NCBI GenBank assembly: GCA_033782935.1
Contig: JAWQEG010000474.1
Coordinates: 1,550,001-1,614,000, forward strand
Direction of reading: 5' to 3'
Length of the DNA stretch: 64,000 nt
Source of the DNA: Petrolisthes cinctipes
Taxonomy: Eukaryota > Arthropoda > Malacostraca > Decapoda > Porcellanidae
How positions within the stretch are numbered: the first letter of the stretch is position 1; each line of letters begins with the position of its first letter. This document shows, piece after piece, positions 1-10,350 of this stretch. The notes beneath the pieces are model-generated. The model did not search any database, had not been told where the DNA came from, and worked only from the letters and a program-made list of their open reading frames with translations. The position numbers and the translations under genes are program-made.

Positions 1-1002
1 TCTAGCACTGAGTAGGCATGTACAGATTGCTTCTGGGACCCCAAAATATTGAATTTTCGGGAGTTTTGAGCCTGAATTTGAGATATAAACGGGTACAGAA
101 GATACATGCACATATTGACTTTGGGCACCAAAAATTTCGATTTTCAGCATGTTTTGGGCCTGAATTTTGAAAATACTCTAACACGGAGTAGGCATGTACA
201 GATCGCTTCTGGGACCCCAAAATATCGAATTTTCGGGTGTTTAGGGCCAGAATTTGAGATATAAACGGGTACAGAAGATGCATGCACATATCGACTTTTG
301 GGCACCTAAAAGATCGATTTTCAGTATGTTTTTGGCCTGTATTTTGAAAATACTCTAACACGGAGTAGGCATGTACAGATACCTTCTGGAACCTCTAAAT
401 ATCGAATTTTCGGGTGTTTTGGGACTGAATTTGAGATATCGATTTTTTGGCACCTAAAATGTCGATTTTTAGCATGTTTTTAGCCTATATTTTGAAAATA
501 TTCTAGCACTGTGTAGGCATGTACAGATTGCTTCTGGGACCCCAAAATATTGAATTTTCGGGTGTTTTGAGCCTGAATTTGAGATATAAACGGGTACAGA
601 AGATACATGCACATATTGACTTTGGGCATCTAAAATATCGATTTTCAGCATGTTTTGGGCGTGTACTTTGAAAATACTCTAACACTGAGTAGGCATGTAC
701 AGATTGCTTCTGGGACCCCAAAATATTGAATTTTCGGGTGTTTTGAGCCTGAATTTGAGATATAAACGGGTACTGAAGATGCATGCACATATCGACTTTT
801 GTGCACCTAAAAGATCGATTTTCAGTATGTTTTGAGCATGTATTTTGAAAATACTCTAACACGGAGTAGGCATGTACAGATCGCTTCTGGGACCCCTAAA
901 TATCGAATTTTCGGGTGTTTTGGGACTGAATTTGAGATATCGACTTTTTGGCACCTAAAAGATCGATTTTTAGCATGTTTTTAGCCTATATTTTGAAAAT
1001 AT
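1..1002. repeat. Canonical six-monomer higher-order repeat (1002 bp)
   Basis: Monomers start at 1 (A1, 176 bp), 177 (B1, 177), 354 (C1, 148), 502 (A2, 176), 678 (B2, 177) and 855 (C2, 148). The two 501-bp trimers differ at fixed positions. The first carries GGCACCAAAAAT in A, TTTAGGGCCAG and TTTTGGGCACC in B, and GATACCTTCTGG with CGATTTTTTGG in C. The second carries GGCATCTAAAAT in A, GGTACTGAAG and TTTTGTGCACC in B, and GATCGCTTCTGG with CGACTTTTTGG in C. The alternation shows that the repeat unit is the hexamer and not the trimer. Confidence 0.93.
207..383. repeat. Internal half-monomer duplication (89 + 88 bp)
   Basis: Positions 207-295 and 296-383 align head to tail. TTCTGGGACC pairs with TTTTGGGCACC, AAAATATCGAATTTTC with AAAAGATCGATTTTC, TGTTTAGGGCCAGAATTTGA with TGTTTTTGGCCTGTATTTTGA, and ATGCATGCACATATCG with TAGGCATGTACAGAT. 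Identity by eye is roughly two thirds to three quarters. The same pairing holds for any A or B monomer, so the present monomer descends from an ~88-bp unit. Confidence 0.78.
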
Positions 1003-3133
1003 TCTAGCACTGAGTAGGCATGTACAGATTGCTTCTGGGACCCCAAAATATTGAATTTTCGGGTGTTTTGAGCCTGAATTTGAGATATAAACGGGTACAG
1101 AAGATACATGCACATATTGACTTTGGCTACCAAAAATATCGATTTTCAGCATGTTTTGGGCCTGAATTTTGAAAATACTCTACCACGGAGTAGGCATGTA
1201 CAGATCGCTTCTGGGACCCCAAAATATCGAATTTTCGGGTGTTTAGGGCCAGAATTTGAGATATAAACGGGTACAGAAGATGCATACACATATCGACTTT
1301 TGTGCACCTAAAAGATCGATTTTCAGTATGTTTTGAGCATGTATTTTGAAAATACTCTAACACGGAGTAGGCATGTACAGATCGCTTCTGGGACCCCTAA
1401 ATATCGAATTTTCAGGTGTTTTGGGACTGAATTTGAGATATTAACTTTTTGGCACCTAAAAGATCGATTTTTAGCATGTTTTTAGCCTATATTTTGAAAA
1501 TATTCTAGCACTGTACAGATTGCTTCTGGGACCCCAAAATATTGAATTTTCGGGTGTTTTGAGCCTGAATTTGAGATATAAACGGGTACAGACGATACAT
1601 GCACATATTGACTTTTGGCATCTAAAATATCGATTTTCAGCATGTTTTGGGCCTGTATTTTGAAAATACTCTAACACTGAGTAGGCATGTACAGATTGCT
1701 TCTGGGACCCCAAAATATCGAATTTTCGGGTGTTTTGAGCCTGAATTTGAGATATAAACGGGTACTGAAGATGCATTCACATATCGACTTTTGTGCACTT
1801 AAAAGATCGATTTTCAGTATGTTTTGAGCATGTATTTTGAAAATACTCTAACACGGAGTAGGCATGTACAGATCGCTTCTGGGACCCCTAAATATCGAAT
1901 TTTCGGGTATTTTGGGACTGAATTTGAGATATCGATTTTTTGGCACCTAAAATGTCGATTTTTAGCATGTTTTTAGCCTATATTTTGAAAATATTCTATC
2001 ACTGTGTAGGCATGTACAGATTGCTTCTGGGACCCCAAAATATTGAATTTTCGGTGTTTTGAGCCTGAATTTGAGATATAAACGGGTACAGAAGATACAT
2101 GCACATATTGACTTTGGGCATCTAAAATATCGATTTTCAGAATGTTTTGGGCCTGTATTTTGAAAATACTCTAACACTGAGTAGGCATGTACAGATTGCT
2201 TCTGGGACCCCAAAATATTGAATTTTCGGGTGTTTTGAGCCTGAATTTGAGATATAAACGGGTACTGAAGATGCATGCACATATCGACTTTTGTGCACCT
2301 AAAAGATCGATTTTCAGTATGTTTTGAGCATGTATTTTGTAAATACTCTAACACGGAGTAGGCATGTACAGATCGCTTCTGGGACCCCTAGATATCGAAT
2401 TTTCGGGTGTTTTGGGACTGAATTTGAGATATCGACTTTTTGGCACCTAAAAGATCGATTTTTAGCATGTTTTTAGACTATATTTTGAAAATATTCTAGC
2501 ACTGTACAGATTGCTTCTGGGACCCCAAAATATTGAATTTTCGGGTGTTTTGAGCCTGAATTTGAGATATAAACGGGTACAGAAGATACATGCACATATT
2601 AACTTTGGGCACCTAAAAGATCGATTTTCAGTATGTTTTTGGCCTGTATTTTGAAAATACTCTAACACGGAGTAGGCATGTACAGATACCTTCTGGGACC
2701 TCTAAATATCGAATTTTAGGGTGTTTTGGGACTGAATTTGAGATATCGATTTTTTGGCACCTAAAATGTCGATTTTTAGCATGTTTTTAGCCTATATTTT
2801 GAAAATATTCTAGCACTGTGTAGGCATGTACAGATTGCTTCTGGGACCCCAAAATATTGAATTTTCGGGTGTTTTGAGCCTGAATTTGAGATATAAACGG
2901 GTACATAAGATACATGCACATATTGACTTTTGTGCAACTAAAAGATCGATTTTCAGTATGTTTTGAGCATGTATTTTGAAAATACTCTAACACGGAGTAG
3001 GCATGTACAGATCGCTTCTGGGACCCCTAAATATCGAATTTTTGGGTGTTTTGGGACTGAATTTGAGATATCGACTTTTTGGCACCTAAAAGATCGATTT
3101 TTAGCATGTTTTTAGCCTATATTTTGAAAATAT
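1003..3133. repeat. Irregular hexamer derivatives
   Basis: Monomer starts read 1003, 1179, 1356, 1504, 1670, 1847, 1995, 2170, 2347, 2495, 2661, 2809 and 2986. The monomer at 1179 has a B1 first half and a B2 second half. Those at 1504 and 2495 have the 10-bp deletion, giving 166 bp. The one at 1995 is 175 bp through loss of a G in the TTCGGGTG stretch. The C monomer at 1847 begins as C2 and ends as C1. The one at 2809 is an A/B2 chimera of 177 bp, so 2809-3133 is a 325-bp two-monomer remnant. The region looks like the hexamer after several internal exchanges. Confidence 0.85.
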
Positions 3134-3309
3134 TCTTGCACTGAGTAGGCATGTACAGATTGCTTCTGGGACCCCAAAATATTGAATTTTCGGGTGTTTT
3201 GAGCCTGAATTTGAGATATAAACGGGTACAGAAGATACATGCACATATTGACTTTGGGCACCAAAAATATCGATTTTCAGCATGTTTTGGGCCTGAATTT
3301 TGAAAATAC

Positions 3310-3486
3310 TCTAACACGGAGTAGGCATGTACAGATCGCTTCTGGGACCCCAAAATATTGAATTTTCGGGTGTTTAGCGCCAGAATTTGAGATATAAACG
3401 GGTACAGAAGATGCATGCACATATCGACTTTTGGGCACCTAAAAGATCGATTTTCAGTATGTTTTTGGCCTGTATTTTGAAAATAC
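3310..3486. repeat. Type B1 monomer, 177 bp (reference)
   Basis: Reference for the full-length monomer. It carries the central element AAACGGGTACAG followed by GATGCATGCACATAT, which class C lacks. The diagnostic B1 text is GTGTTTAG-GCCAG (GTGTTTAGCGCCAG in this copy) and TTTTGGGCACC. At 177 bp it is divisible by three, which is why open frames run through neighbouring monomers. It splits into two related halves of 89 and 88 bp. Confidence 0.9.
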
Positions 3487-3634
3487 TCTAACACGGAGTA
3501 GGCATGTACAGATACCTTCTGGGACCTCTAAATATCGAATTTTCGGGTATTTTAGGACTGAATTTGAGATATCGATTTTTTGGCACCTAAAATGTCGATT
3601 TTTAGCATGTTTTTAGCCTATATTTTGAAAATAT
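3487..3634. repeat. Type C1 monomer, 148 bp (reference)
   Basis: Same ends as classes A and B, but GAGATAT is joined directly to CGATTTTTTGG. The 29 bp present in B between the two ATAT copies, from AAACGGGTACAG to GCACATAT, are missing. C1 is marked by GATACCTTCTGGGACCTC, a GGACTGAATTT block and TAGCCTATATTTTG at its end. The length is constant at 148 bp in nearly every C copy in the window. Confidence 0.9.
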
Positions 3635-3810
3635 TATAGCACTGTGTAGGCATGTACAGATTGCTTCTGGGACCCCAAAATATTGAATTTTCGGGTGTTT
3701 TGAGCGTGAATTTGAGATATAAACGGGTACAGAAGATACATGCACATATTGACTTTTGGCATCTAAAATATCGATTTTCAGCATGTTTTGGGCCTGTATT
3801 TTGAAAATAC
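3635..3810. repeat. Type A2 monomer, 176 bp (reference)
   Basis: Class A monomers have TG at three positions where class B usually has CG: in GATTGCTTC, ATATTGAATT and ATATTGACTT. They also read GATACATGCAC where B reads GATGCATGCAC. A2 is told from A1 by GGCATCTAAAATATCG and GGCCTGTATTTTG, in place of GGCACCAAAAATATCG and GGCCTGAATTTTG. Confidence 0.88.
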
Positions 3811-4135
3811 TCTAACACTGAGTAGGCATGTACAGATTGCTTCTGGGACCCCAAAATATTGAATTTTCGGGTGTTTTGAGCCTGAATTTGAGATATAAAC
3901 GGGTATTGAAGATGCATGCACATATCGACTTTTGTGCACCTAAAAGATCGATTTTCAGTATGTTTTGAGCATGTATTTTGAAAATACTCTAACACGGAGT
4001 AGGCATGTACAGATCGCTTCTGGGACCCCTAAATATCGAATTTTCGGGTGTTTTGGGACTGAATTTGAGATATTGACTTTTTGGCACCTAAAAGATCGAT
4101 TTTTAGCATGTTTTTAGCCTATATTTTGAAAATAT

Positions 4136-5136
4136 TCTAGCACTGAGTAGGCATGTACAGATTGCTTCTGGGACCCCAAAATATTGAATTTTCGGGTGTT
4201 TTGAGCCTGAATTTGAGATATAAACGGGTACAGAAGATACATGCACATATTGACTTTGGGCACCAAAAATATCGATTTTCAGCATGTTTTGGGCCTGAAT
4301 TTTGAAAATACTCTAACACGGAGTAGGCATGTACAGATCGCTTCTGGGACCCCAAAATATCGAATTTTCGGGTGTTTAGGGCCAGAATTTGAGATATAAA
4401 CGGGTACAGAAGATGCATGCACATATCGACTTTTGGGCACCTAAAAGATCGATTTTCAGTATGTTTTTGGCCTGTATTATGAAAATACTCTAACACGGAG
4501 TAGGCATGTACAGATACCTTCTGGGACCTCTAAATATCGAATTTTCGGGTGTTTTGGGACTGAATTTGAGATATCGATTTTTTGGTACCTAAAATGTCGA
4601 TTTTTAGCATGTTTTTAGCCTATATTTTTAAAATATTCTAGCACTGTGTAGGCATGTACAGATTGCTTCTGGGATCCCAAAATATTGAATTTTCGGGTGT
4701 TTTGAGCCTGAATTTGAGATATAAACGGGTACAGACGATACATACACATATTGACTTTTGGCATCTAAAATATCGATTTTCAGCATGTTTTGGGCCTGTA
4801 TTTTGAAAATACTCTAACACTGAGTAGGCATGTACAGATTGCTTCTGGGACCCCAAAATATTGAATTTTCGGGTGTTTTGAGCCTGAATTTGAGATATAA
4901 ACGGGTACAGAAGATACATGCACATATTGTCTTTGGGCATCTAAAATATCGATTTTCAGCATGTTTTGGGCCTGTATTTTGAAAATACTCTAACACTGAG
5001 TAGGCATGTACAGATTGCTTCTGGGACCCCTAAATATCGAATTTTCGGGTGTTTTGGGACTGAATTTGAGATATCGACTTTTTGGCACCTAAAAGATCGA
5101 TTTTTAGCATGTTTTTAGACTATATTTTGAAAATAT
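4136..5136. repeat. Hexamer variant with a repeated A2-type monomer (1001 bp)
   Basis: The order is A1 (4136), B1 (4312), C1 (4489), A2 (4637), A2-like (4813), C2 (4989). The B2 slot is taken by a second 176-bp A2-like monomer that ends GGCATCTAAAAT, so the unit is 1001 bp. The slot was probably overwritten by gene conversion or exchange from the neighbouring A2. Confidence 0.82.
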
Positions 5137-5952
5137 TCTAGCACTGTACAGATTGCTTCTGGGACCCCAAAATATTGAATTTTCGGGTGTTTTGAGCCTG
5201 AATTTGAGATATAAACGGGTACAGAAGATACATGCACATATTAACTTTGGGCACCAAAAATATCGATTTTCAGCATGTTTTGGGCCTGAATTTTGAAAAT
5301 ACTCTAACACGGAGTAGGCATGTACAGATCGCTTCTGGGACCCCAAAATATCGAATTTTCGGGTGTTTAGGGCCAAAATTTGAGATATAAACGGGTACAG
5401 AAGATGCATGCACATATCGACTTTTGGGCACCTAAAAGATCGATTTTCAGTATGTTTTTGGCCTGTATTTTGAAAATACTCTAACACGGAGTAGGCATGT
5501 ACAAATACCTTCTGGGACCTCTAAATATCGAATTTTCGGGTGTTTTGGGACTGAATTTGAGATATCGATTTTTTGGCACCTAAAATGTCGATTTTTAGCA
5601 TGTTTTTAGCCTATATTTTGAAAATATTCTAGCACTGTGTAGGCATGTACAGATTGCTTCTGGGACCCCAAAATATTGAATTTTCGGGTGTTTTGAGCCT
5701 GAATTTGAGATATAAACGGGTACAGAAGATACATGCACATATTGACTTTTGTGCACCTAAAAGATCGATTTTCAGTATGTTTTGAGCATGTATTTTGAAA
5801 ATACTCTAACACGGAGTAGGCATGTACAGATCGCTTCTGGGACCCCTAAATATCGAATTTTTGGGTGTTTTGGGACTGAATTTGAGATATCGACTTTTTG
5901 GCACCTAAAAGATCGATTTTTAGCATGTTTTTAGCCTATATTTTGAAAATAT
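5137..5952. repeat. Five-monomer contracted HOR (816 bp)
   Basis: A1 with the 10-bp deletion (5137, 166 bp), B1 (5303), C1 (5480), an A/B2 chimera (5628, 177 bp) and C2 (5805). Relative to the hexamer, one monomer's length is lost by fusing the first half of A2 to the second half of B2. The left edge of the 7.1-kb-spaced duplicated block lies inside the chimera. Confidence 0.82.
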
Positions 5953-6270
5953 TCTTGCACTGAGTAGGCATGTACAGATCGCTTCTGGGACCCCAAAATA
6001 TCGAATTTTCGGGCGTTTAGGGCCAGAATTTGAGATATAAACGGGTACAGAAGATGCATGCACATATCGACTTTTGGACACCTAAAAGATCGATTTTCAG
6101 TATGTTTTTGGCCTGTATTTTGAAAATACTCTAACACGGAGTAGGAGATACCTTCTGGGACCTCTAAATATAGAATTTTCGGGTGTTTTGGGACTGAATT
6201 TGAGATATCGATTTTTTGGCACCTAAAATGTCGATTTTTAGCATGTTTTTAGCCTATATTATGAAAATAT
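5953..6270. repeat. Two-monomer remnant with a 7-bp deletion (318 bp)
   Basis: A 177-bp monomer with an A-type start (TCTTGCACTGAG) and B1 body is followed by a 141-bp C1. The C1 reads GAGTAGGAGATACC at about 6139-6152, missing seven bases (CATGTAC) present in other monomers. The same deletion recurs at about 13,285-13,298, which links the two blocks as duplicates. Confidence 0.85.
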
Positions 6271-7262
6271 TCTAGCACTGTGTAGGCATGTACAGATTGC
6301 TTCTGGGACCCCATAATATTGAATTTTCGGGTGTTTTGAGCCTGAATTTGAGATATAAACGGGTACAGTAGATACATGCACATATTGACTTTTGGCATCT
6401 AAAACATCGATTTTCAGCATGTTTTGGGCCTGTATTTTGAAAATACTCTAACACTGAGTAGGCATGTACAGATTGCTTCTGGGACCCCAAAATATTGAAT
6501 TTTCGGGTGTTTTGAGCCTGAATTTGAGATATAAACGGGTACTGAAGATGCATGCACATATCGACTTTTGTGCACCTAAAAGATCGATTTTCAGTATGTT
6601 TTGAGCATGTATTTTGAAAATACTCTAACACGGAGTAGGCATGTACAGATCGCTTCTGGGACCCCTAAATATCGAATTTTCGGGTGTTTTGGGACTGAAT
6701 TTGAGATATCGACTTTTTGGCACCTATAATATCGATTTTTAGCATGTTTTTAGCCTATATTTTGAAAATATTCTAGCACTGTACAGATTGCTTCTGGGAC
6801 CCCAAAATATTGAATTTTCGGGTGTTTTGAGTCTGAATTCGAGATATAAACGGGTACAGAAGATACATGCACATATTGACTTTGGGCACCAAAAATATCG
6901 ATTTTCAGCATGTTTTGGGCCTGAATTTTGAAAATACTCTAACACGGAGTAGGCATGTACAGATCGCTTCTGGGACCCCAAAATATCGAATTTTCGGGTG
7001 TTTAGGGCCAGAATTTGAGATTTAAACGGGTACAGAAGATGCATGCACATATCGACTTTTGGGCACCTAAAAGATCGATTTTCAGTATGTTTTTGGCCTG
7101 TATTTTGAAAATACTCTAACACGGAGTAGGCATGTACAGATACCTTCTGGGACCTCTAAATATCGAATTTTCGGGTGTTTTGGGACTGAATTTGAGATAT
7201 CGAATTTTTGGCACCTAAAATGTCGATTTTTAGCATGTTTTTAGCCTATATTTTGAAAATAT
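6271..7262. repeat. Hexamer HOR with 10-bp deletion (992 bp)
   Basis: Order A2 (6271), B2 (6447), C2 (6624), A1 short (6772, 166 bp), B1 (6938), C1 (7115). It is the hexamer in rotated phase. Private marks such as ATAATATTG in A2 and GAATTCGAG in A1 recur 7,146 bp to the right. Confidence 0.85.
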
Positions 7263-8264
7263 TCTAGCACTGTGTAGGCATGTACATATTGCTTCTGGGA
7301 CCCCAAAATATTGAATTTTCGGGTGTTTTGAGCCTGAATTTGAGATATAAACGGGTACAGAAGATACATGCACATATTGACTTTAAGCATCTAAAATATC
7401 GATTTTCAGCATGTTTTGGGCCTGTATTTTGAAAATATTCTAACACTGAGTAGGCATGTACAGATTGCTTCTGGGACCCCAAAATATTGAATTTTCTGGT
7501 GTTTTGAGCCTGAATTTGAAATATAAACGGGTACTGAAGATGCATGCACATATCGACTTTTGTGCACCTAAAAGATCGATTTTCAGTATGTTTTGAGCAT
7601 GTATTTTTTAAAATACTCTAACACGGAGTAGGCATGTACAGATCGCTTCTGGGACCCCTAAATATCGAATTTTCGGGTGTTTTGGGACTGAATTTGAGAT
7701 ATCGACTTTTTGGCACCTAAAAGATCGATTTTTAGCATGTTTTTAGCCTATATTTTGAAAATATTCTAGCACTGAGTAGGCATGTACATATTGCTTCTGG
7801 GACCCCAAAATATTGAATTTTCGGGTGTTTTAAGCCTGAATTTGAGATATAAACGGGTACAGAAGATACATGCACATATTGACTTTGGGCACCAAAAATA
7901 TCGATTTTCAGCATGTTTTGGGCCTGAATTTTGAAAATACTCTAACACGGAGTAGGCATGTACAGATTGCTTCTGGGACCCCAAAATATCGAATTTTCGG
8001 GTGTTTAGGGACAGAATTTGAGATATAAACGGGTACAGAAGATGCATGCACATATCGACTTTTGGGAACCTAAAAGATCGATTTTCAGTATGTTTTTGGC
8101 CTGTATTTTGAAAATACTCTAACACGGAGTAGGCATGTACAGATACCTTCTGGGACCTCTAAATATCGAATTTTCGGGTGTTTTAGGACTGAATTTGAGA
8201 TATCGATTTTTTGGCACCTAAAATGTCGATTTTTACATGTTTTTAGCCTATATTTTGAAAATAT
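7263..8264. repeat. Hexamer HOR with two compensating single-base indels
   Basis: Order A2 (7263), B2 (7439, 178 bp), C2 (7617), A1 (7765), B1 (7941), C1 (8118, 147 bp). B2 gains one base in its terminal T-run, and C1 loses the G of TTTTTAGCATG, so the unit is still 1002 bp. The C1 loss is shared with the copy near 15,380. The extra T is not, which shifts the offset between copies from 7,146 to 7,145. Confidence 0.84.
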
Positions 8265-10350
8265 TCTAGCACTGTGTAGGCATGTACAGATTGCTTCTGG
8301 GACCCCAAAATATTGAATTTTCGGGTGTTTTGAGCCTGAATTTGAGATATAAACGGGTACTGAAGATGCATGCACATATCGACTTTGGGCATCTAAAATA
8401 TCGATTTTCAGGATGTTTTGGGGCTGTATTTTGAAAATACTCTAACACTGAGTAGGCATGTACAGATTGCTTCTGGTACCCCAAAATATTGAATTTTTGG
8501 GTGTTTTGAGCCTGAATTATAGATATAAACGGGTACTGAAGATGCATGCACATATCGACTTTTGTGCACCTAAAAGATCGATTTTCAGTATGTTTTGAGC
8601 ATGTATTTTGAAAATACTCTAACACGGAGTAGGCATGTACAGATCGCTTCTGGGACCCCTAAATATCGAATTTTCGGGTGTTTTGGGACTGAATTTGAGA
8701 TATCGACTTTTTGGCACCTAAAAGATCGATTTTTAGCATGTTTTTAGCCTATATTTTGAAAATATTCTAGCACTGAGTACAGATTGCTTCTGGGACCCAA
8801 AAATATTGAATTTTCGGGTGTTTTGAACCTGAATTTGAGATATAAACGCGTACAGAAGATACATGCACATATTGACTTTGGGCACCAAAAATATCGATTT
8901 TCAGCATGTTTTGGGCCTGTATTTTGAAAATACTCTAACACTGAGTAGGCATGTACAGATTGCTTCTGGGACCCCAAAATATTGAATTTTCGGGTGTTTT
9001 GAGCCTGAATTTGAAATATAAACGGGTACTGAAGATGCATGCACATATCGACTTTTGTGCACCTAAAAGATCGATTTTCAGTATGTTTTGAGCATGTATT
9101 TTGAAAATACTCTAACACGGAGTAGGCATGTACAGATCGCTTCTGGGACCCCTAAATATCGAATTTTCGGGTGTTTTGGGACTGAATTTGAGATATCGAC
9201 TTTTTGGCACCTAAAAGATCGATTTTTAGCATGTTTTTAGCCTATATTTTGAAAATATTCTAGCACTGAGTAGGCATGTACATATTGCTTCTGGGACCCC
9301 AAAATATTGAATTTTCGGGTGTTTTAAGCCTGAATTTGAGATATAAACGGGTACAGAAGATACATGCACATATTGACTTTGGGCACCAAAAATACCGATT
9401 TTCAGCATGTTTTGGGCCTGAATTTTGAAAATACTCTAACACGGAGTAGGCATGTACAGATCGCTTCTGGGACCCCAAAATATCGAATTTTCGGGTGTTT
9501 AGGGCCAGAATTTGAGATATAAACGGGTACAGAAGATGCATGCACATATCGACTTTTGGGCACCTAAAAGATCGATTTTCAGTATGTTTTTGGCCTGTAT
9601 TTTGAAAATACTCTAACACGGAGTAGGCATGTACAGATACCTTCTGGGACCTCTAAATATCGAATTTTCGGGTGTTTTGGGACTGAATTTGAGATATAAA
9701 CGGGTACAGAAGATGCATGCACATATCGACTTTTGGGCACCTAAAAGATCGATTTTCAGTATGTTTTGAGCATGTATTTTGAAAATACTCTAACACGGAG
9801 TAGGCATGTACAGATCGCTTCTGGGTCCCCTAAATATCGAATTTTTGGGTGTTTTGGGACTGAATTTGAGATATCGACTTTTTGGCACCTAAAAGATCGA
9901 TTTTTAGCATGTTTTTAGCCTATATTTTGAAAATATTCTTGCACTGAGTAGGCATGTACAGATTGCTTCTGGGACCCCAAAATATTGAATTTTCGGGTGT
10001 TTTGAGCCTGAATTTGAGATATAAACGGGTACAGAAGATACATGCACATATTGACTTTGGGCACCAAAAATATCGATTTTCAGCATGTTTTGGGCCTGAA
10101 TTTTGAAAATACTCTAACACGGAGTAGGCATGTACAGATCGCTTCTGGGACCCCAAAATATCGAATTTTCGGGTGTTTAGGGCCAGAATTTGAGATATAA
10201 ACGGGTACAGAAGATGCATGCACATATCGACTTTTGGGCACCTAAAAGATCGATTTTCAGTATGTTTTTGGCCTGTATTTTGAAAATACTCTAACACGGA
10301 GTAGGCATGTACAGATACCTTCTGGGACCTCTAAATATCGAATTTTCGGG
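8265..10350. repeat. Hexamer-derived stretch, right part of first duplicated block
   Basis: Monomer starts are 8265, 8441, 8618, 8766, 8934, 9111, 9259, 9435, 9612, 9789, 9937, 10,113 and 10,290. The monomer at 8766 is 168 bp through an 8-bp deletion (GAGTACAG). The one at 9612 begins as C1 but retains the 29-bp segment and ends as B2, so three monomers have been replaced by one 177-bp chimera. The unit 9259-9936 is therefore 678 bp. Confidence 0.83.

Larger units (their letters stand above)
3134..4135. repeat. Canonical hexamer HOR, second clean copy (1002 bp)
   Basis: Order A1 (3134-3309), B1 (3310-3486), C1 (3487-3634), A2 (3635-3810), B2 (3811-3987), C2 (3988-4135). Lengths 176, 177, 148, 176, 177 and 148 match the copy at 1-1002 exactly. 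The A2 monomer starts TATAGCACTG, a private substitution. This copy is the best type specimen for the family because all six monomers are full length and in order. Confidence 0.93.
5655..10350. repeat. Duplicated block, copy 1 (partner about 7.15 kb to the right)
   Basis: From the middle of the chimeric monomer at 5628 to inside the C1 monomer at 10,290, the sequence recurs at about 12,800-17,496 with an offset of 7,146 then 7,145 bp. Shared private marks include the 7-bp deletion at 6145, GAATTCGAG, the lost G at 8236, the 8-bp deletion near 8780, GGTACCCC near 8475 and the chimera at 9612. Edges are placed by eye and may be off by tens of bases. Confidence 0.85.

Noticed and set aside
100..115. 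Short palindromes TGCATGCA and ATCGAT as possible regulatory sites or inverted-repeat termini
   Set aside because: They are part of the monomer and repeat hundreds of times. Nothing nearby resembles a promoter, transposase gene or target-site duplication.
250..268. CENP-B-box-like match at GAGATATAAACGGG
   Set aside because: It matches 7 of the 9 conserved positions of the CENP-B box, failing two in the TTCG half. A match this good is expected about 0.4 times by chance in both strands of one monomer, so it is not evidence of CENP-B binding.
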